Shown here piece by piece: positions 1 through 10,570 of a stretch of 64,000 nt of DNA (position 1 is the first letter of the stretch; each line of letters begins with the position of its first letter). A program made the translations under genes and the position numbers. Source of the DNA: Veillonella intestinalis (GTDB taxonomy: Bacteria; Bacillota; Negativicutes; Veillonellales; Veillonellaceae); assembly GCF_943193155.1 (NCBI RefSeq), contig NZ_CALPDB010000006.1, forward strand, positions 1-64,000. The letters run 5' to 3'. Under the pieces are notes generated by a model that was not told the DNA's origin, searched no databases, and saw nothing but the letters and a program-made list of their open reading frames with translations.

Positions 1-190
1 CTTAACCGAAGTTATCTAACTTAGAATTTATTTGGTTGGTTTCAACGTTGTTGAAACCCGCACTCTGGCTATGTTCATTTCGTTAGAAATGATTACCTTA
101 CATTGTTCAGTTTTCAAAGATCTGCTATCAAACAAAACTTGCAATCTCTGCATATTTCGTTTGCATTTTCTTCACCACCATCGCTGACGG
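1..190 (-). other. Putative rRNA operon leader, running off the window
   Basis: Read on the minus strand, this stretch lies downstream of two strong promoters and contains a 'CTTTGAAAACTGAACAA' block (about 108-124), a sequence often seen in leaders and spacers of Firmicute rRNA operons. A short inverted repeat around GGTTTCAAC/GTTGAAACC (about 38-58) could form a processing stem. No reading frame is present. I infer that a 16S or 23S rRNA gene starts just left of base 1; the rRNA itself is not in the window, so this rests on the leader and promoters only. Confidence 0.55.
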
Positions 191-197
191 TTTTTAT

Positions 198-226
198 ATT
201 GTAACATCATCACTATATTCTGTCAA
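198..226 (-). promoter_or_regulatory. Strong sigma-A promoter (downstream of two)
   Basis: On the minus strand TTGACA (plus 221-226) and TACAAT (plus 198-203) are separated by exactly 17 bases, with an A/T-rich stretch upstream resembling an UP element. It faces left towards the putative rRNA operon. Near-consensus spacing and hexamers make this one of the best promoters in the window. Confidence 0.8.
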
Positions 227-387
227 CAACTTTTTACAAGTTTTTGACGAATTTGAAATAAATCAGTTACAACTAGCAACACATTTCAATGCCCTCAGAA
301 TTTAATTACATTCTATTGCAGTGAAAGTGTCTTTGCCTTCACCCTCTGGCTACCTCATAATTAGTACCCTCAAGTGACGACTTGACT

Positions 388-416
388 ATCTTACCAAAGT
401 AGACCATAAACGTCAA
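388..416 (-). promoter_or_regulatory. Strong sigma-A promoter (upstream of two)
   Basis: On the minus strand TTGACG (plus 411-416) and TAAGAT (plus 388-393) are separated by 17 bases. It lies 190 bases upstream of the second promoter and points the same way. Tandem promoters are usual for rRNA operons, which supports the reading of the left window edge. Confidence 0.65.
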
Positions 417-437
417 GCCCTTTTTTCAATTTTTCAC

Positions 438-472
438 AAAAAAGATGTGATGTTATTAATAACATCACATCT
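438..472 (-). terminator. Rho-independent terminator after pepT
   Basis: A perfect 30-base palindrome (443-472, arms AGATGTGATGTTATT) is followed on the minus strand by a T run (438-442). It lies downstream of pepT and just ahead of the putative rRNA promoters. The stem is A/T-rich but long and flawless. Confidence 0.75.
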
Positions 473-560
473 ATACTAAATTATTACTTAAAATCTAAAC
501 TTTAAAAGTGATTTTAATTTAATTTTTGAGATAATTATTAAATCCCTAATAAAACCAATG

Positions 561-607
561 GAATTCTAAGATAATTACCAAAATAGAATTCTAAAATAAT
601 TACCAAA
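561..607. repeat. Two-copy direct repeat, 22 bases, period 25
   Basis: Copies at 561-582 and 586-607 both read GAATTCTAA, then G or A, then ATAATTACCAAA. They lie in the 3' untranslated region of pepT. No function can be assigned; a simple local duplication is likely. Confidence 0.7.
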
Positions 608-631
608 TTTTAAAAAGAATTGCTAGATATT

Positions 632-1897
632 CTAATTAGCTTTTTCATACACTAATTGAATTAAGGTCAATGTCATTTCATAGGACTTATAAAACGATTC
701 CACTGGCAAAAACTCATATTTAGAATGGAAATTATGAGCACCTGTAAAATAATTTGGTGTTAAGATGCCTTTTGTTGAAATAAAAGATCCATCTGTGCCA
801 CCACGCATAGCAATTGTTTTCGGTGTAATTCCTAGCCGTTCCATCGCCTCATAGACATAATCAATCGCTTTTTTATTATCGTCTGTTATAGCATCAGCAA
901 TATTACCATAGGTATCATTTAATTCACAAGTAATCATAGCTCTCGGATATTGCGCTTGAAGTTTCGCTACATTTTCTTTAATCAATTCTTTCTTTGCTTC
1001 ATATTTCACTTTGTCATGATCTCTAATATTCAGTGAAACTATCGCCGTTGACTGATTAGATTGCACCCCTTGGCACCAAATATACCCTTCTTTACCTTCT
1101 GTGCATTCTGGAGTTTCTTCACGATTAAACATATTAATAAAGTCTACCGCCACTAATGTAGGATTCACCAATACCCCTTTAGCACTCATAGGATGCGCAC
1201 TAACCCCTTGAATCGTTACCGTACCACTGCCAGCATTGAACGTTTCATAAACTACTTCACCTAATTCACAAGAGTCAATCGTATACGCAAAATCTACTGG
1301 AAATTTTGTATAATCCATATTTTTTGAGCCAAATAAGCCCACTTCCTCATCTGGCACAAAGGCTACATAAATGTCACCATGATAACGTGATGTATCATCT
1401 ACCAAGGTATGTAAAGCTGTCATAATATTAGCAATTGCCGATTTATTATCAGCGCCTAACACACTTGTTCCATCTGAAACGATAATATCCTGTCCCTCAT
1501 AAGCTGCTAATTCTGGATGTTCAGCTCGTTTCATCGTAATAGAAGCTAACTCATTTAGTATAATGTCGCCCCCATCATAATTGTGAACAATATGTGGATG
1601 TACTTCTGGTGATAAACTCACATCTACAGTGTCTACATGAGCACAAAAACCAACAGCTGGCACAGTGCCAGTAAAGTTATCCGGCAAATGAGCTGGTAAA
1701 CGCCCCGTTAAAACAGCTTTATCACTGATATGTAAATCAACTAAACCAAGGGCATCACATTCTTCACGCAAAAGATGAATCATATCCCATTGACTGTCTG
1801 TACTTGGTACCTGTACACCTCCATTTGATTTACTCTGTGAAGGCACCTGCACATATTTCAAAAAACGTTCTACTAATTCCTCTCGTTTCACCAACAT
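632..1897 (-). CDS. pepT: Peptidase T (tripeptide aminopeptidase, M20B family)
   Basis: A 421-residue cytoplasmic zinc aminopeptidase that removes the N-terminal residue of tripeptides. The M20 metal-binding signatures are visible: AHVDTVD near residues 86-92, GADNKS near 149-154, PDEEVG near 182-187, and HNFHSKYEFLP near the C-terminus. The length matches PepT of other bacteria. The start is supported by TAAGGAGG a few bases upstream. The gene follows the AbgT-type transporter after 12 bases, so the two are probably co-transcribed: the transporter may import a short peptide or acyl-amino acid and the peptidase act on it, but that pairing is inference. A palindromic terminator follows. Confidence 0.93.
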   Translation of the reverse strand: MLVKREELVERFLKYVQVPSQSKSNGGVQVPSTDSQWDMIHLLREECDALGLVDLHISDKAVLTGRLPAHLPDNFTGTVPAVGFCAHVDTVDVSLSPEVHPHIVHNYDGGDIILNELASITMKRAEHPELAAYEGQDIIVSDGTSVLGADNKSAIANIMTALHTLVDDTSRYHGDIYVAFVPDEEVGLFGSKNMDYTKFPVDFAYTIDSCELGEVVYETFNAGSGTVTIQGVSAHPMSAKGVLVNPTLVAVDFINMFNREETPECTEGKEGYIWCQGVQSNQSTAIVSLNIRDHDKVKYEAKKELIKENVAKLQAQYPRAMITCELNDTYGNIADAITDDNKKAIDYVYEAMERLGITPKTIAMRGGTDGSFISTKGILTPNYFTGAHNFHSKYEFLPVESFYKSYEMTLTLIQLVYEKAN

Positions 1898-1909
1898 TAG
1901 GAAACCTCC

Positions 1910-3484
1910 TTAAAACATCTGACGTGGATATACATAATCAGCTTGGAAACCAAGTGGAATGTTTAACCACCAGAAAATATATAATACTATTGTTAAAGCA
2001 ATTAACAAGGCAATCGTATGTGGCAACATCAAACTACTTAATGTGCCTACACCGGTTTTTTTGTAATATTTTTGACAATAAATAATGATTAACGGATAGA
2101 ATGCAAACATAGGTGTGCATACGTTAACAGCAGAGTCACTAATTCTAAATGCAGCTTGCGTTAATTCAGGCGCAATACCAACTGACATAAGCATAGGCAC
2201 AAAAATCGGTGCCAAAATAGACCATTTAGCAGAAGCTGAAGTAATTAATAAATTGAGCAAACCTACAAACACGATAATGCCAAAAACCGTCACTTGTGGT
2301 GGTAATGCCAATGATTTTAGGAATTCAGCCCCAGCAATCGCAATTAAAGCACCCAAATTGGAAGCGCCAAACGCATACATAAATTGAGCCGCAAAGAAGT
2401 AGAATACAATTAATTGTACTAAAGTATGAGTTATTTCTTCCATAGATTTAGTAAAGTCTTTGGAACTCTTGAAATTACCACTAATAATCCCATACACAAT
2501 GCCTGGAATGGCACTTAAAAGAAAAATAACTGCTACAATCGATTGCATAATAGGCGCTTTAAAACTTGCAATATTGCCATCTGGATCACGAAGCAAAGAA
2601 TCAGCTGGCATTAAGGCTAACACTAAGCCAACTAGCATTAATAAGAGGACAACTGATGCAATATAAAATGCTCTATTTTCTTTGGCGGTTATTGGTTTCA
2701 TTGCATCTTCGGATACATCTAAATCAGCATCCAAAGGACAAGCTTTGCGACACCATGGCTCTGTAATTTTCTCTGTAACCCACCAACAAACAAAAATAAC
2801 CGGTACTGTAGCAACTACAGAAAAGAAGTAGTTACAAAGTACATTCACTTCATAAGAAGGGTCTATTAATTGCGCTGCCATTTGTGTGAAACCTTGAATA
2901 ACTGGGTCAATTGCAGATGGTGTATAGTTAGCTGCAAAGGCACCTGCAATCCCTGCAAATGAAGCCGCTACCCCTGCTAACGGATGCTTCCCTGATGCGT
3001 AAAATAAATAAGCGGCAATAGGGATAATAATCATATAACCACTATCTGGAGCCAAATGACTAAGCATACCAACAATAATAACAATTGGTGTTAATAAAAA
3101 TTTAGGCGTAATTACCAAAATTTTCTTTAAACCAGTATTAATGTAACCGGATCCTTGAGCAATCCCAATCCCTAAAGTAGCTACAATAACCATACTCAAT
3201 GGTGGGAACCCTGCAAAATTACCAACCATTTTTGTCATCAATGTTACCAACGACTCTGCGGATAACATATTAGTGACCATAATTTCTTTTCCAGTAGTTG
3301 GATGAATATAGCCAAAGTGCATAGTTGAGAAAAACGCTGATGTTACACAAGTAATAACAAAAGCGCCAATAAATAGCATTGTAATATCGGGAATTTTATT
3401 CCCCATCCGTTCTAGCCATCCTAAAAATCCACCAACCGGTTGTACATCATTTATATTCGGTTGATTTGATTGCTGATTAGCCAT
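1910..3484 (-). CDS. AbgT family transporter
   Basis: A 524-residue polytopic inner-membrane protein of the AbgT (p-aminobenzoyl-glutamate transporter) family. The N-terminal 'GGFLGWLERMGNKIPD' pattern, about a dozen hydrophobic segments and the C-terminal 'SAVNVCTPMFAFYPLIII' stretch fit the family. Members import p-aminobenzoyl-glutamate or export sulfonamides; the substrate here cannot be read from sequence. AAGAAAGGGG upstream serves as ribosome site. It leads a two-gene unit with pepT, which suggests use of a peptide-like substrate rather than drug export, but this is only contextual. Confidence 0.85.
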   Translation of the reverse strand: MANQQSNQPNINDVQPVGGFLGWLERMGNKIPDITMLFIGAFVITCVTSAFFSTMHFGYIHPTTGKEIMVTNMLSAESLVTLMTKMVGNFAGFPPLSMVIVATLGIGIAQGSGYINTGLKKILVITPKFLLTPIVIIVGMLSHLAPDSGYMIIIPIAAYLFYASGKHPLAGVAASFAGIAGAFAANYTPSAIDPVIQGFTQMAAQLIDPSYEVNVLCNYFFSVVATVPVIFVCWWVTEKITEPWCRKACPLDADLDVSEDAMKPITAKENRAFYIASVVLLLMLVGLVLALMPADSLLRDPDGNIASFKAPIMQSIVAVIFLLSAIPGIVYGIISGNFKSSKDFTKSMEEITHTLVQLIVFYFFAAQFMYAFGASNLGALIAIAGAEFLKSLALPPQVTVFGIIVFVGLLNLLITSASAKWSILAPIFVPMLMSVGIAPELTQAAFRISDSAVNVCTPMFAFYPLIIIYCQKYYKKTGVGTLSSLMLPHTIALLIALTIVLYIFWWLNIPLGFQADYVYPRQMF

Positions 3485-3631
3485 ACAAGCACCCCTTTCT
3501 TACCCATATATGAATGCCATTAGCGTTGAATTCTATTAGCATTGCTACTATTTGTAATAACTACTAGATTATCCACACAAACTAGAGCCACCTCCCTTTT
3601 AGGATTTAACCTATCTATTAGTATTACTACC

Positions 3632-3660
3632 ATACTATCAATCCGTCTATATTATGTCAA
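3632..3660 (-). promoter_or_regulatory. Promoter for the AbgT transporter-pepT unit
   Basis: Minus-strand TTGACA (plus 3655-3660) and TAGTAT (plus 3632-3637) with a 17-base spacer, about 150 bases upstream of the transporter start. The -35 hexamer is half of a perfect 12-base palindrome, TGTCAATTGACA (3655-3666), a plausible operator for an unknown regulator. Confidence 0.6.
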
Positions 3661-3696
3661 TTGACAGTATACATTTGTTTTCAATATATACTGTAT

Positions 3697-3734
3697 ACAA
3701 AAAAAACACGCCAAGAATTTTATCTTAGCGTGTT
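3697..3734 (-). terminator. Rho-independent terminator after the MFS gene
   Basis: Arms AACACGCCAAGA (3705-3716) and TCTTAGCGTGTT (3723-3734) pair with one mismatch around a six-base loop; on the minus strand a run of eight T follows. It closes the MFS transporter transcript. Confidence 0.8.
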
Positions 3735-3747
3735 AACTTATAAGCCT

Positions 3748-4956
3748 TTACATATCTTGTTTATAAAAACGTTTCACATAAAAGTGATAAATAAAGAGTC
3801 CTGCAATAGCAATACAGGCATTAATTTGGTACATCATGGCAAAACCAACCCAACCAATGACCAAACTTAAAATAGCAGATCCCAAACCTACACCAATATC
3901 AAGAGATAAGAAATACGTTGCATTAGCGGCTCCTGCCCGTTCAGCAGCTGCCGCTTGCACTCCTAGTGTTTGAAATGCAGGACTAATTGCACCATAGCCT
4001 AAACCAATAATAGGTGCTGAAGCAATAATCCACCAAGGAGACGTTGCCAAACTTAATATAATAATCCCAATAAAATATAGGATAAAGCCCGGATAAATAA
4101 GCTTATTCGCTCCTAATTGGTCAAAAGCTCTGCCCACCCAAGGGCGCGTAACAACAATGGTAACAGCAAATAGCACAAAGAATATACTAGCCATCGTGCC
4201 TTGTCCCATTTCAGTCATCATAATAGGCACAAATACTAAAACACCAGAGTAACTAAAGCTAATAAATACACCAATGATAGCCCAAGGCAAAGTATTTCTT
4301 TCAAAGAAACGATCAAAATTCCACGGTCTTTTTTTAGCTAGCCGTGGCAAAGCTAACTCTTCATTCAACCGCTTACGATTAGCTGCATAGAAGCCTAAAA
4401 AAGCAGATATACTCAAAAATATAAAAAATGCATCCGTTCCCCATAAATCTAATATAGTTAGACCTAAGAAAGGGCCAATAACCATGGCTACATTAACAAA
4501 GACGGAAAAATAGCCAATCCCTTCTCCCTTACGATGTTTAGGTAAGACTAATACAGCAACTGCAGCTACTGCCGTCGTACCTATGGCAAAAATCATACCG
4601 TGTAACAAACGCAATAGAAAAATTAAATCCATAGAAGTAGTAAAATTAAAAGCAATCATAATAAGCAAAAATATACCTGTTGTTAAAAACAATACCTTTC
4701 GCTTATCAAAGCCATCTATAATTTCACCAGCAAATGGTCTACACAAAATAGTACCAATTTGAAAATATGTCATAGCTAAGCCCGCTTGAAACGCAGTTCC
4801 CCCATAAACTGCTGTAATAATTAATGGCAAGCCTGCAATTAGTACATACTGACTCATATAAAATAAACAGCTACTAAGTCCACAGCCCAAAAACTCAGCG
4901 CTCCAAATTTTATTCGCTTTTTCAGAGTGAGCCAATGCCATATTCTGTTCTTCCAT
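3748..4956 (-). CDS. Major facilitator superfamily transporter
   Basis: A cytoplasmic-membrane secondary transporter of about 402 residues with some 12 hydrophobic segments. 'FAGEIIDGFDKRKVLF' resembles the MFS loop 2-3 signature and the C-terminal half has 'RPWVGRAFDQLGANK', its counterpart. The frame is open to an ATG at 4995, but the ATG at 4956 (MEEQNMALAHSE) has AGAAAGGAGAG directly upstream, so I chose that. It stands alone between two terminators, so it is probably a single-gene unit. Drug or sugar efflux is typical for this subgroup; the substrate is unknown. Confidence 0.85.
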   Translation of the reverse strand: MEEQNMALAHSEKANKIWSAEFLGCGLSSCLFYMSQYVLIAGLPLIITAVYGGTAFQAGLAMTYFQIGTILCRPFAGEIIDGFDKRKVLFLTTGIFLLIMIAFNFTTSMDLIFLLRLLHGMIFAIGTTAVAAVAVLVLPKHRKGEGIGYFSVFVNVAMVIGPFLGLTILDLWGTDAFFIFLSISAFLGFYAANRKRLNEELALPRLAKKRPWNFDRFFERNTLPWAIIGVFISFSYSGVLVFVPIMMTEMGQGTMASIFFVLFAVTIVVTRPWVGRAFDQLGANKLIYPGFILYFIGIIILSLATSPWWIIASAPIIGLGYGAISPAFQTLGVQAAAAERAGAANATYFLSLDIGVGLGSAILSLVIGWVGFAMMYQINACIAIAGLFIYHFYVKRFYKQDM

Positions 4957-4979
4957 ATCTCTCTCCTTTCTGAAAACGT

Positions 4980-5011
4980 AAAACACAGTAGCCAAAAGGC
5001 CACTGTGTTTT
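4980..5011 (-). terminator. Hairpin terminator after secF
   Basis: Arms AAAACACAGTAGCC (4980-4993) and GGCCACTGTGTTTT (4998-5011) with a four-base loop, nearly perfect and bounded by A and T runs on both sides. It separates the sec operon from the MFS gene. Confidence 0.7.
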
Positions 5012-5077
5012 CAAATGTCAAAACTCAATTTAGTCTATTAACAACAGACTTGCGTAATAAAGAATTAACTACCGATA

Positions 5078-5977
5078 CTAAGCTTTAGCTGCATTACGAA
5101 TATCTTTTTTATTACGACTTTTCCAAATAGCCCAAATCGAAGTAGCTACACAAATAGAAGAATAAGCGCCGCTAACGAAACCTACAATCATACAAAGGGC
5201 AAAGTTCTTCGTTGTATCGCCACCGAAGAAGTACAAGGAGCAACATGCAAATAATACAGTTGATAAGGTGTAACAACTACGATGAATACTTTGAGCAATA
5301 CTTGCATTTGCTAAATCAGCAAAAGTATCAGACCGTTTGTGAGTATGCGTGTTTTCTCGAATACGGTCAAATATAACAACAGATTCATTCATAGAATAAC
5401 CGATTACAGTAAGTATCGCAGCCAAGAATGAGGCGTCAATTTCTAACTGGAAGAAGGAAAATACACCTAATACCATAATCAAATCATGAAAGATAGCTGC
5501 CAACGAAGAAAAGGCTATACGATATTCAAAACGATAGGAAATATAAGCCGCTAATACCAAGAACGAAATAGCCAAGTTAATCAACGCATGTTCAGTAACT
5601 TCAGAGCCAATAACAGCCCCTACCGATTCCACACGTTTAACTTCATTAGGACCCACATTTTTATTTAAGCTATTAACAATAGCCGCACTTTCATTAGCAT
5701 CAAGGTTACGTGTACGAATGATAACATCATCCCCTTCAGTGGCAGAGCTTTCTCCAGACAACTGAATAATGGCATTTTCTAAACCGAATTGTTTCAAATC
5801 TTCACGCACTTGAGACACTTGTACTGGTTGTTCAAACCGAACTTCTACAATCGTACCACCAGTATAATCAATGCCCCAGTTAAAACCTTTTACAAAGATA
5901 GATGCTAAACTAGCAATCACTAAGATTGAAGACAAAATAAACCACCAACGGTGATGTTTAATAACATCAAAACGCAT
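5078..5977 (-). CDS. secF: Protein translocase subunit SecF
   Basis: The 299-residue membrane partner of SecD, using the proton motive force to help pull exported proteins through SecYEG. An N-terminal transmembrane segment is followed by 'NWGIDYTGGTIVEV', the SecD/SecF signature, a short periplasmic domain to about residue 130, and five more hydrophobic segments including 'VIGYSMNESVVIFDRIRE', characteristic of SecF. The start shares one base with the secD stop region, so translation is probably coupled. The yajC gene two genes upstream completes the accessory complex. Confidence 0.95.
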   Translation of the reverse strand: MRFDVIKHHRWWFILSSILVIASLASIFVKGFNWGIDYTGGTIVEVRFEQPVQVSQVREDLKQFGLENAIIQLSGESSATEGDDVIIRTRNLDANESAAIVNSLNKNVGPNEVKRVESVGAVIGSEVTEHALINLAISFLVLAAYISYRFEYRIAFSSLAAIFHDLIMVLGVFSFFQLEIDASFLAAILTVIGYSMNESVVIFDRIRENTHTHKRSDTFADLANASIAQSIHRSCYTLSTVLFACCSLYFFGGDTTKNFALCMIVGFVSGAYSSICVATSIWAIWKSRNKKDIRNAAKA

Positions 5978-7233
5978 TATTTTTTGCCTCCTTTCTTATA
6001 TAATTCCATAGTAGCTGTAGGCGATACATTAGCACCATACCAGAATGGATGGTTCGTTAAATTACATTCAATGAGCATCCGTAATAAGTATCGGCTTACA
6101 AAAACAGCGGTAATCATACTAATTAATACACCTAGGCCCAAAGTAACCGCGAAGCCACGCACAGAACCAGATCCAAGCACAAATAGGATGGCTGCCGTAA
6201 TCATAACGGATACGTTAGCATCAACGATAGTTGCAAAGGCGCGGCGGAAACCAGATTCCATAGACATACGCAAGGTTTTCCCCACTTGTACCTCTTCTTT
6301 AAAACGTTCAAAGATAAGGATATTCGCATCTACCGCAACCCCCATAGAAAGGATAATACCGGCAATACCTGGCAACGTTAAAGTAGCCTCTAAGAAATGC
6401 AACACTGCAAGTAACGCTAATACATAGATTAACAGTGCCATCGTCGCCACAAAACCAGACACACGATATAGTACAAGCATAAAAGCTACAATTAAGCCAA
6501 TCCCTACAGCAAAAGCTGTAACCGATTTATCTTTAGAGTCCTGACCTAATGTTGGACCTACAGTACGAACTTCCAATACATTTACTTTCACTGGCAATGC
6601 CCCTGAACGAAGCAAAATAGCTAAGTTCTTAGCATCATCTAAAGTCTGACTACCAGTAATAACTGCTTTACCTCCCGTAATTGGTTCATTAACTACAGGA
6701 TTAGTCAACTGTTCGCCATCTAAATAAATACCAATATGACGGCCTACATTAGCAGTTGTCAAATCACCAAACTTCTTGGCCCCTTCGTCAGTAAATTCAA
6801 TACCAACCATAAACTGTTTATTCTGGCCAATTTGTTCTTTAGCATCTTTTAAATCATTACCAGTTAAATGAACAACACCATTTTCATCTTTAAATTCCAT
6901 AACCGCTGTTTTACCAATAGTTTTAATCGCTTGGTCAGGATCTTTAACCCCTGGTAATTCAATAATAATACGTTTTTTACCTTCACGCTGAATTAAAGGT
7001 TCAGCTAAGCCCATTTCATTAATACGGCGTTCGAGAATCTGACGAGCTCTATCTACCGCATCATCTGTTACTTTGTTCTCTCCTGCATCTTCTGCTTCAA
7101 GAACAATATGCGTACCACCTTGTAAATCAAGACCTTGTTTAATTGATTGAGCTAATGGCCCAATGAAATAAATAAACGCAGCCACAATAATGGCAATGGC
7201 CGCAAGAAATTTTGCCAGCGCCTTACCGTTCAA
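5977..7233 (-). CDS. secD: Protein translocase subunit SecD
   Basis: A 418-residue inner-membrane protein with one N-terminal transmembrane segment, 'KQGLDLQGGTHIVLEAE' near residues 33-49, a periplasmic P1 region ('QILERRINEMGLAEPLIQREG', 'RIIIELPGVKDPDQA') and five C-terminal membrane segments with 'GIILSMGVAVDANILIFERFKEE'. Shorter than the E. coli protein, as is usual in Firmicutes. SecD and SecF are separate here, unlike the fused SecDF of Bacillus. It is preceded by the folate cyclo-ligase gene after about 70 bases. Confidence 0.95.
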   Translation of the reverse strand: MNGKALAKFLAAIAIIVAAFIYFIGPLAQSIKQGLDLQGGTHIVLEAEDAGENKVTDDAVDRARQILERRINEMGLAEPLIQREGKKRIIIELPGVKDPDQAIKTIGKTAVMEFKDENGVVHLTGNDLKDAKEQIGQNKQFMVGIEFTDEGAKKFGDLTTANVGRHIGIYLDGEQLTNPVVNEPITGGKAVITGSQTLDDAKNLAILLRSGALPVKVNVLEVRTVGPTLGQDSKDKSVTAFAVGIGLIVAFMLVLYRVSGFVATMALLIYVLALLAVLHFLEATLTLPGIAGIILSMGVAVDANILIFERFKEEVQVGKTLRMSMESGFRRAFATIVDANVSVMITAAILFVLGSGSVRGFAVTLGLGVLISMITAVFVSRYLLRMLIECNLTNHPFWYGANVSPTATMELYKKGGKK

Positions 7234-7302
7234 AATATGCCTCCTCCTTAATTTTACACATCTAAAAGATTGTTAATTTAAGTAACCCTTTTACAATATA
7301 AA

Positions 7303-7878
7303 TTACTTAAATTGTAAACTCTGTTTGTCTGTAATCAACGCACCTAACCGTTTGTCATGAACATCCATGGGAATTGATTCCGACACAACTTGTGTGTCCC
7401 AAGCAACACCCACACAACGTTCAGCCGATACATCAGCTAAAAAGCGATCATAATAACCAGCTCCCATGCCCATGCGACCACCAGCTACATCAAAAGCTAC
7501 TCCCGGTACTAAAATCAAGTCTAAGTCTGTAGGTGCTATACATTCATATGGTTCTGCTGGAATCCGAATCCGTAAAACACCAAGTGTAATAGCCTCTAAA
7601 CTTTTTAGTTCTGCTGCTATCATCTCTGTTTTACTAACACAAACAGGTACATATACTTTCTTACCCGCTGCTAAGGCCTTTTCAATCAACCTATCTAAAT
7701 TAGCTTCTTTGGGCATCGCTAAATACGCCATAATAGTATGAGCCTTTTTATAGGCCGCACTGGCCATAATACGTTCGCAAAGGGCTTGGCCTCGCTCGTT
7801 GCATTCACCCTCAGACATGGCTTGGCGCCTTGCTTTAAAAGCAAGGCGCATCGTTTGCTTATCCATATCATTTGTCAT
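7303..7878 (-). CDS. 5-formyltetrahydrofolate cyclo-ligase
   Basis: A 191-residue cytoplasmic enzyme that uses ATP to turn 5-formyl-tetrahydrofolate into 5,10-methenyl-tetrahydrofolate. The family signature 'GRMGMGAGYYDRFL' lies near residues 134-147, with 'DLILVPGVAFD' before it and a basic N-terminal 'RLAFKARRQAMS'. The start overlaps the end of yajC by 11 bases; a second ATG four codons later (MDKQ, 7866) is also possible, and neither has a clear ribosome site, which suggests coupling to yajC translation. Its place in a sec/queuosine operon looks like neighbourhood rather than function. Confidence 0.9.
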   Translation of the reverse strand: MTNDMDKQTMRLAFKARRQAMSEGECNERGQALCERIMASAAYKKAHTIMAYLAMPKEANLDRLIEKALAAGKKVYVPVCVSKTEMIAAELKSLEAITLGVLRIRIPAEPYECIAPTDLDLILVPGVAFDVAGGRMGMGAGYYDRFLADVSAERCVGVAWDTQVVSESIPMDVHDKRLGALITDKQSLQFK

Positions 7879-8149
7879 CTTTGCCTAGCACATGTGCTAC
7901 GCTAGAACGAGCCACTTTAATTTCAACTTTTTCAGCAATTTGAAGCATAATTACTTCATCAGTCAAAGAATTGATAGTGCCATAAATGCCACCAATCGTT
8001 ACGATTTTTTGACCTTTTTTCAAGCTATTTAAAAGTTCATTACGAGCTTTTTGCTGTTTTTTCTGTGGACGATACAAAAGGAAATAAAAAATTACCACCA
8101 TTAACAAAATCGGCCAACCAGCTTGAAACAATTGTTCTAAATCTGCCAC
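7868..8149 (-). CDS. yajC: Preprotein translocase subunit YajC
   Basis: A 93-residue single-pass membrane protein that associates with SecDF. The N-terminal segment 'GWPILLMVVIFYFLLYRPQKKQQK' is the classic YajC pattern: one transmembrane helix followed by a basic cluster and a small cytoplasmic domain ('GQKIVTIGGIYGTI'). It lies between tgt and the folate enzyme in the common tgt-yajC-secD-secF order. Confidence 0.95.
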   Translation of the reverse strand: MADLEQLFQAGWPILLMVVIFYFLLYRPQKKQQKARNELLNSLKKGQKIVTIGGIYGTINSLTDEVIMLQIAEKVEIKVARSSVAHVLGKDDK

Positions 8150-8201
8150 TTTGAGTCACCTCCAAAACACATCTATCTATATCTTTCAACGTCGTAAGCT
8201 C

Positions 8202-9329
<1,128 letters not shown>

Positions 9330-9508
9330 TTATAGCTAACTGTAACCTATCAAGTAACTATTATAACACAATTTATTACTCATACCTAGATTTTTTCACA
9401 ATCACAGTCCCTTAAATACCTAGCTAAATGTATTGTAAAATCTGGATACTAACAGCTTAAAGTGTCAAGGGCTATAAAGGTATCTCCGAAGTTAAAGTAA
9501 CACTTCGA

Positions 9509-10531
9509 TTAGCGTATAAACATAGCATCGCCAAAGCTAAAGAAGCGATATCGTTCCTTAACAGCTTCTTCATAGGCCGCTAAACAATGTTCTCGGCCAG
9601 CTAACGCACTAATAAGCATCAACAAGGTAGACTGTGGTAAATGGAAGTTCGTTATAAGCGCATCTACCATCTTATATTCGTATCCAGGATAAATAAAGAT
9701 TTGTGTCCAATCATGACCCGCTTGTAAAACCCCATCTTTCGTAGCAGACTCTAATGTTCGCACAGATGTAGTTCCAACAGCAATAATTCGCTTACCCGCT
9801 TGACGCGCTTCATTAATAAGTTGAGCCGTTTCAGCAGTGACTACATAATATTCACTATGCATTTCATGATTTTCAATCGTTTCGACTGATACAGGACGGA
9901 ATGTACCTAAGCCAACATGCAGGGTTACAAAAGCCAAGGTCACTCCTTTAGCTTTAATTCGTTCTAATAATTCAGGCGTAAAATGTAAACCCGCTGTAGG
10001 GGCTGCGGCTGATCCTTTTTCTCGAGCATACACCGTCTGGTAACGGTCTTTATCCTGTAACTTTTCATGAATATATGGTGGCAATGGCATTTCACCAATA
10101 TCTTGAATAATGTCGTCGAATACACCTTGTGTTTCAAATTGAATAATTCGGCCACCAAAACTTGTTTTGTCCACTACAGTCCCTGTTAATCGGTCATCAA
10201 AAACCAACTCTTGGCCAATAGGACATTTCTTACCTGGTTTTACCAAACACTCCCATTTATCATCACCACAAGGAGTCAATAAGAGCACTTCTACTTTGCC
10301 GCCACTCCCTTTGCGATGCCCATACAAACGAGCTGGAATTACCTTAGTATCATTAAACACCAATACATCATTATCAGATAATTCGTCAACAATATCATAA
10401 AAATGTGGTGTATGCCCAATTTCCCCAGTCACTTTGTCCAACGTCATAAGTCGAGACGTATCACGTGGCTCTACAGGATGTTGAGCAATTAACTCTTCTG
10501 GTAATTCATAATCAAAATCTGTTACCTTCAT
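9509..10531 (-). CDS. queA: S-adenosylmethionine:tRNA ribosyltransferase-isomerase
   Basis: A 340-residue enzyme that transfers the ribosyl part of S-adenosylmethionine to preQ1 in tRNA, giving epoxyqueuosine. It begins with '[24 protein letters not shown]' (family hallmark) and contains '[17 protein letters not shown]' and 'TTSVRTLE'. A gap of nearly 200 bases separates it from tgt, with no clear terminator or promoter seen there. The SpoIID-like gene lies 39 bases upstream, so the ruv-spoIID-queA-tgt-yajC-sec genes may share transcripts. Confidence 0.96.
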   Translation of the reverse strand: MKVTDFDYELPEELIAQHPVEPRDTSRLMTLDKVTGEIGHTPHFYDIVDELSDNDVLVFNDTKVIPARLYGHRKGSGGKVEVLLLTPCGDDKWECLVKPGKKCPIGQELVFDDRLTGTVVDKTSFGGRIIQFETQGVFDDIIQDIGEMPLPPYIHEKLQDKDRYQTVYAREKGSAAAPTAGLHFTPELLERIKAKGVTLAFVTLHVGLGTFRPVSVETIENHEMHSEYYVVTAETAQLINEARQAGKRIIAVGTTSVRTLESATKDGVLQAGHDWTQIFIYPGYEYKMVDALITNFHLPQSTLLMLISALAGREHCLAAYEEAVKERYRFFSFGDAMFIR

Positions 10532-10570
10532 GGTAAACGTTCCTTCTTTCTAATCCTTTAATATTTTATT

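Noticed and set aside
5951-6427. Plus-strand frame of 158 codons opposite secD
   Set aside because: It lies wholly over well-conserved secF/secD sequence, has no recognisable domain and reflects the codon bias of the real gene.
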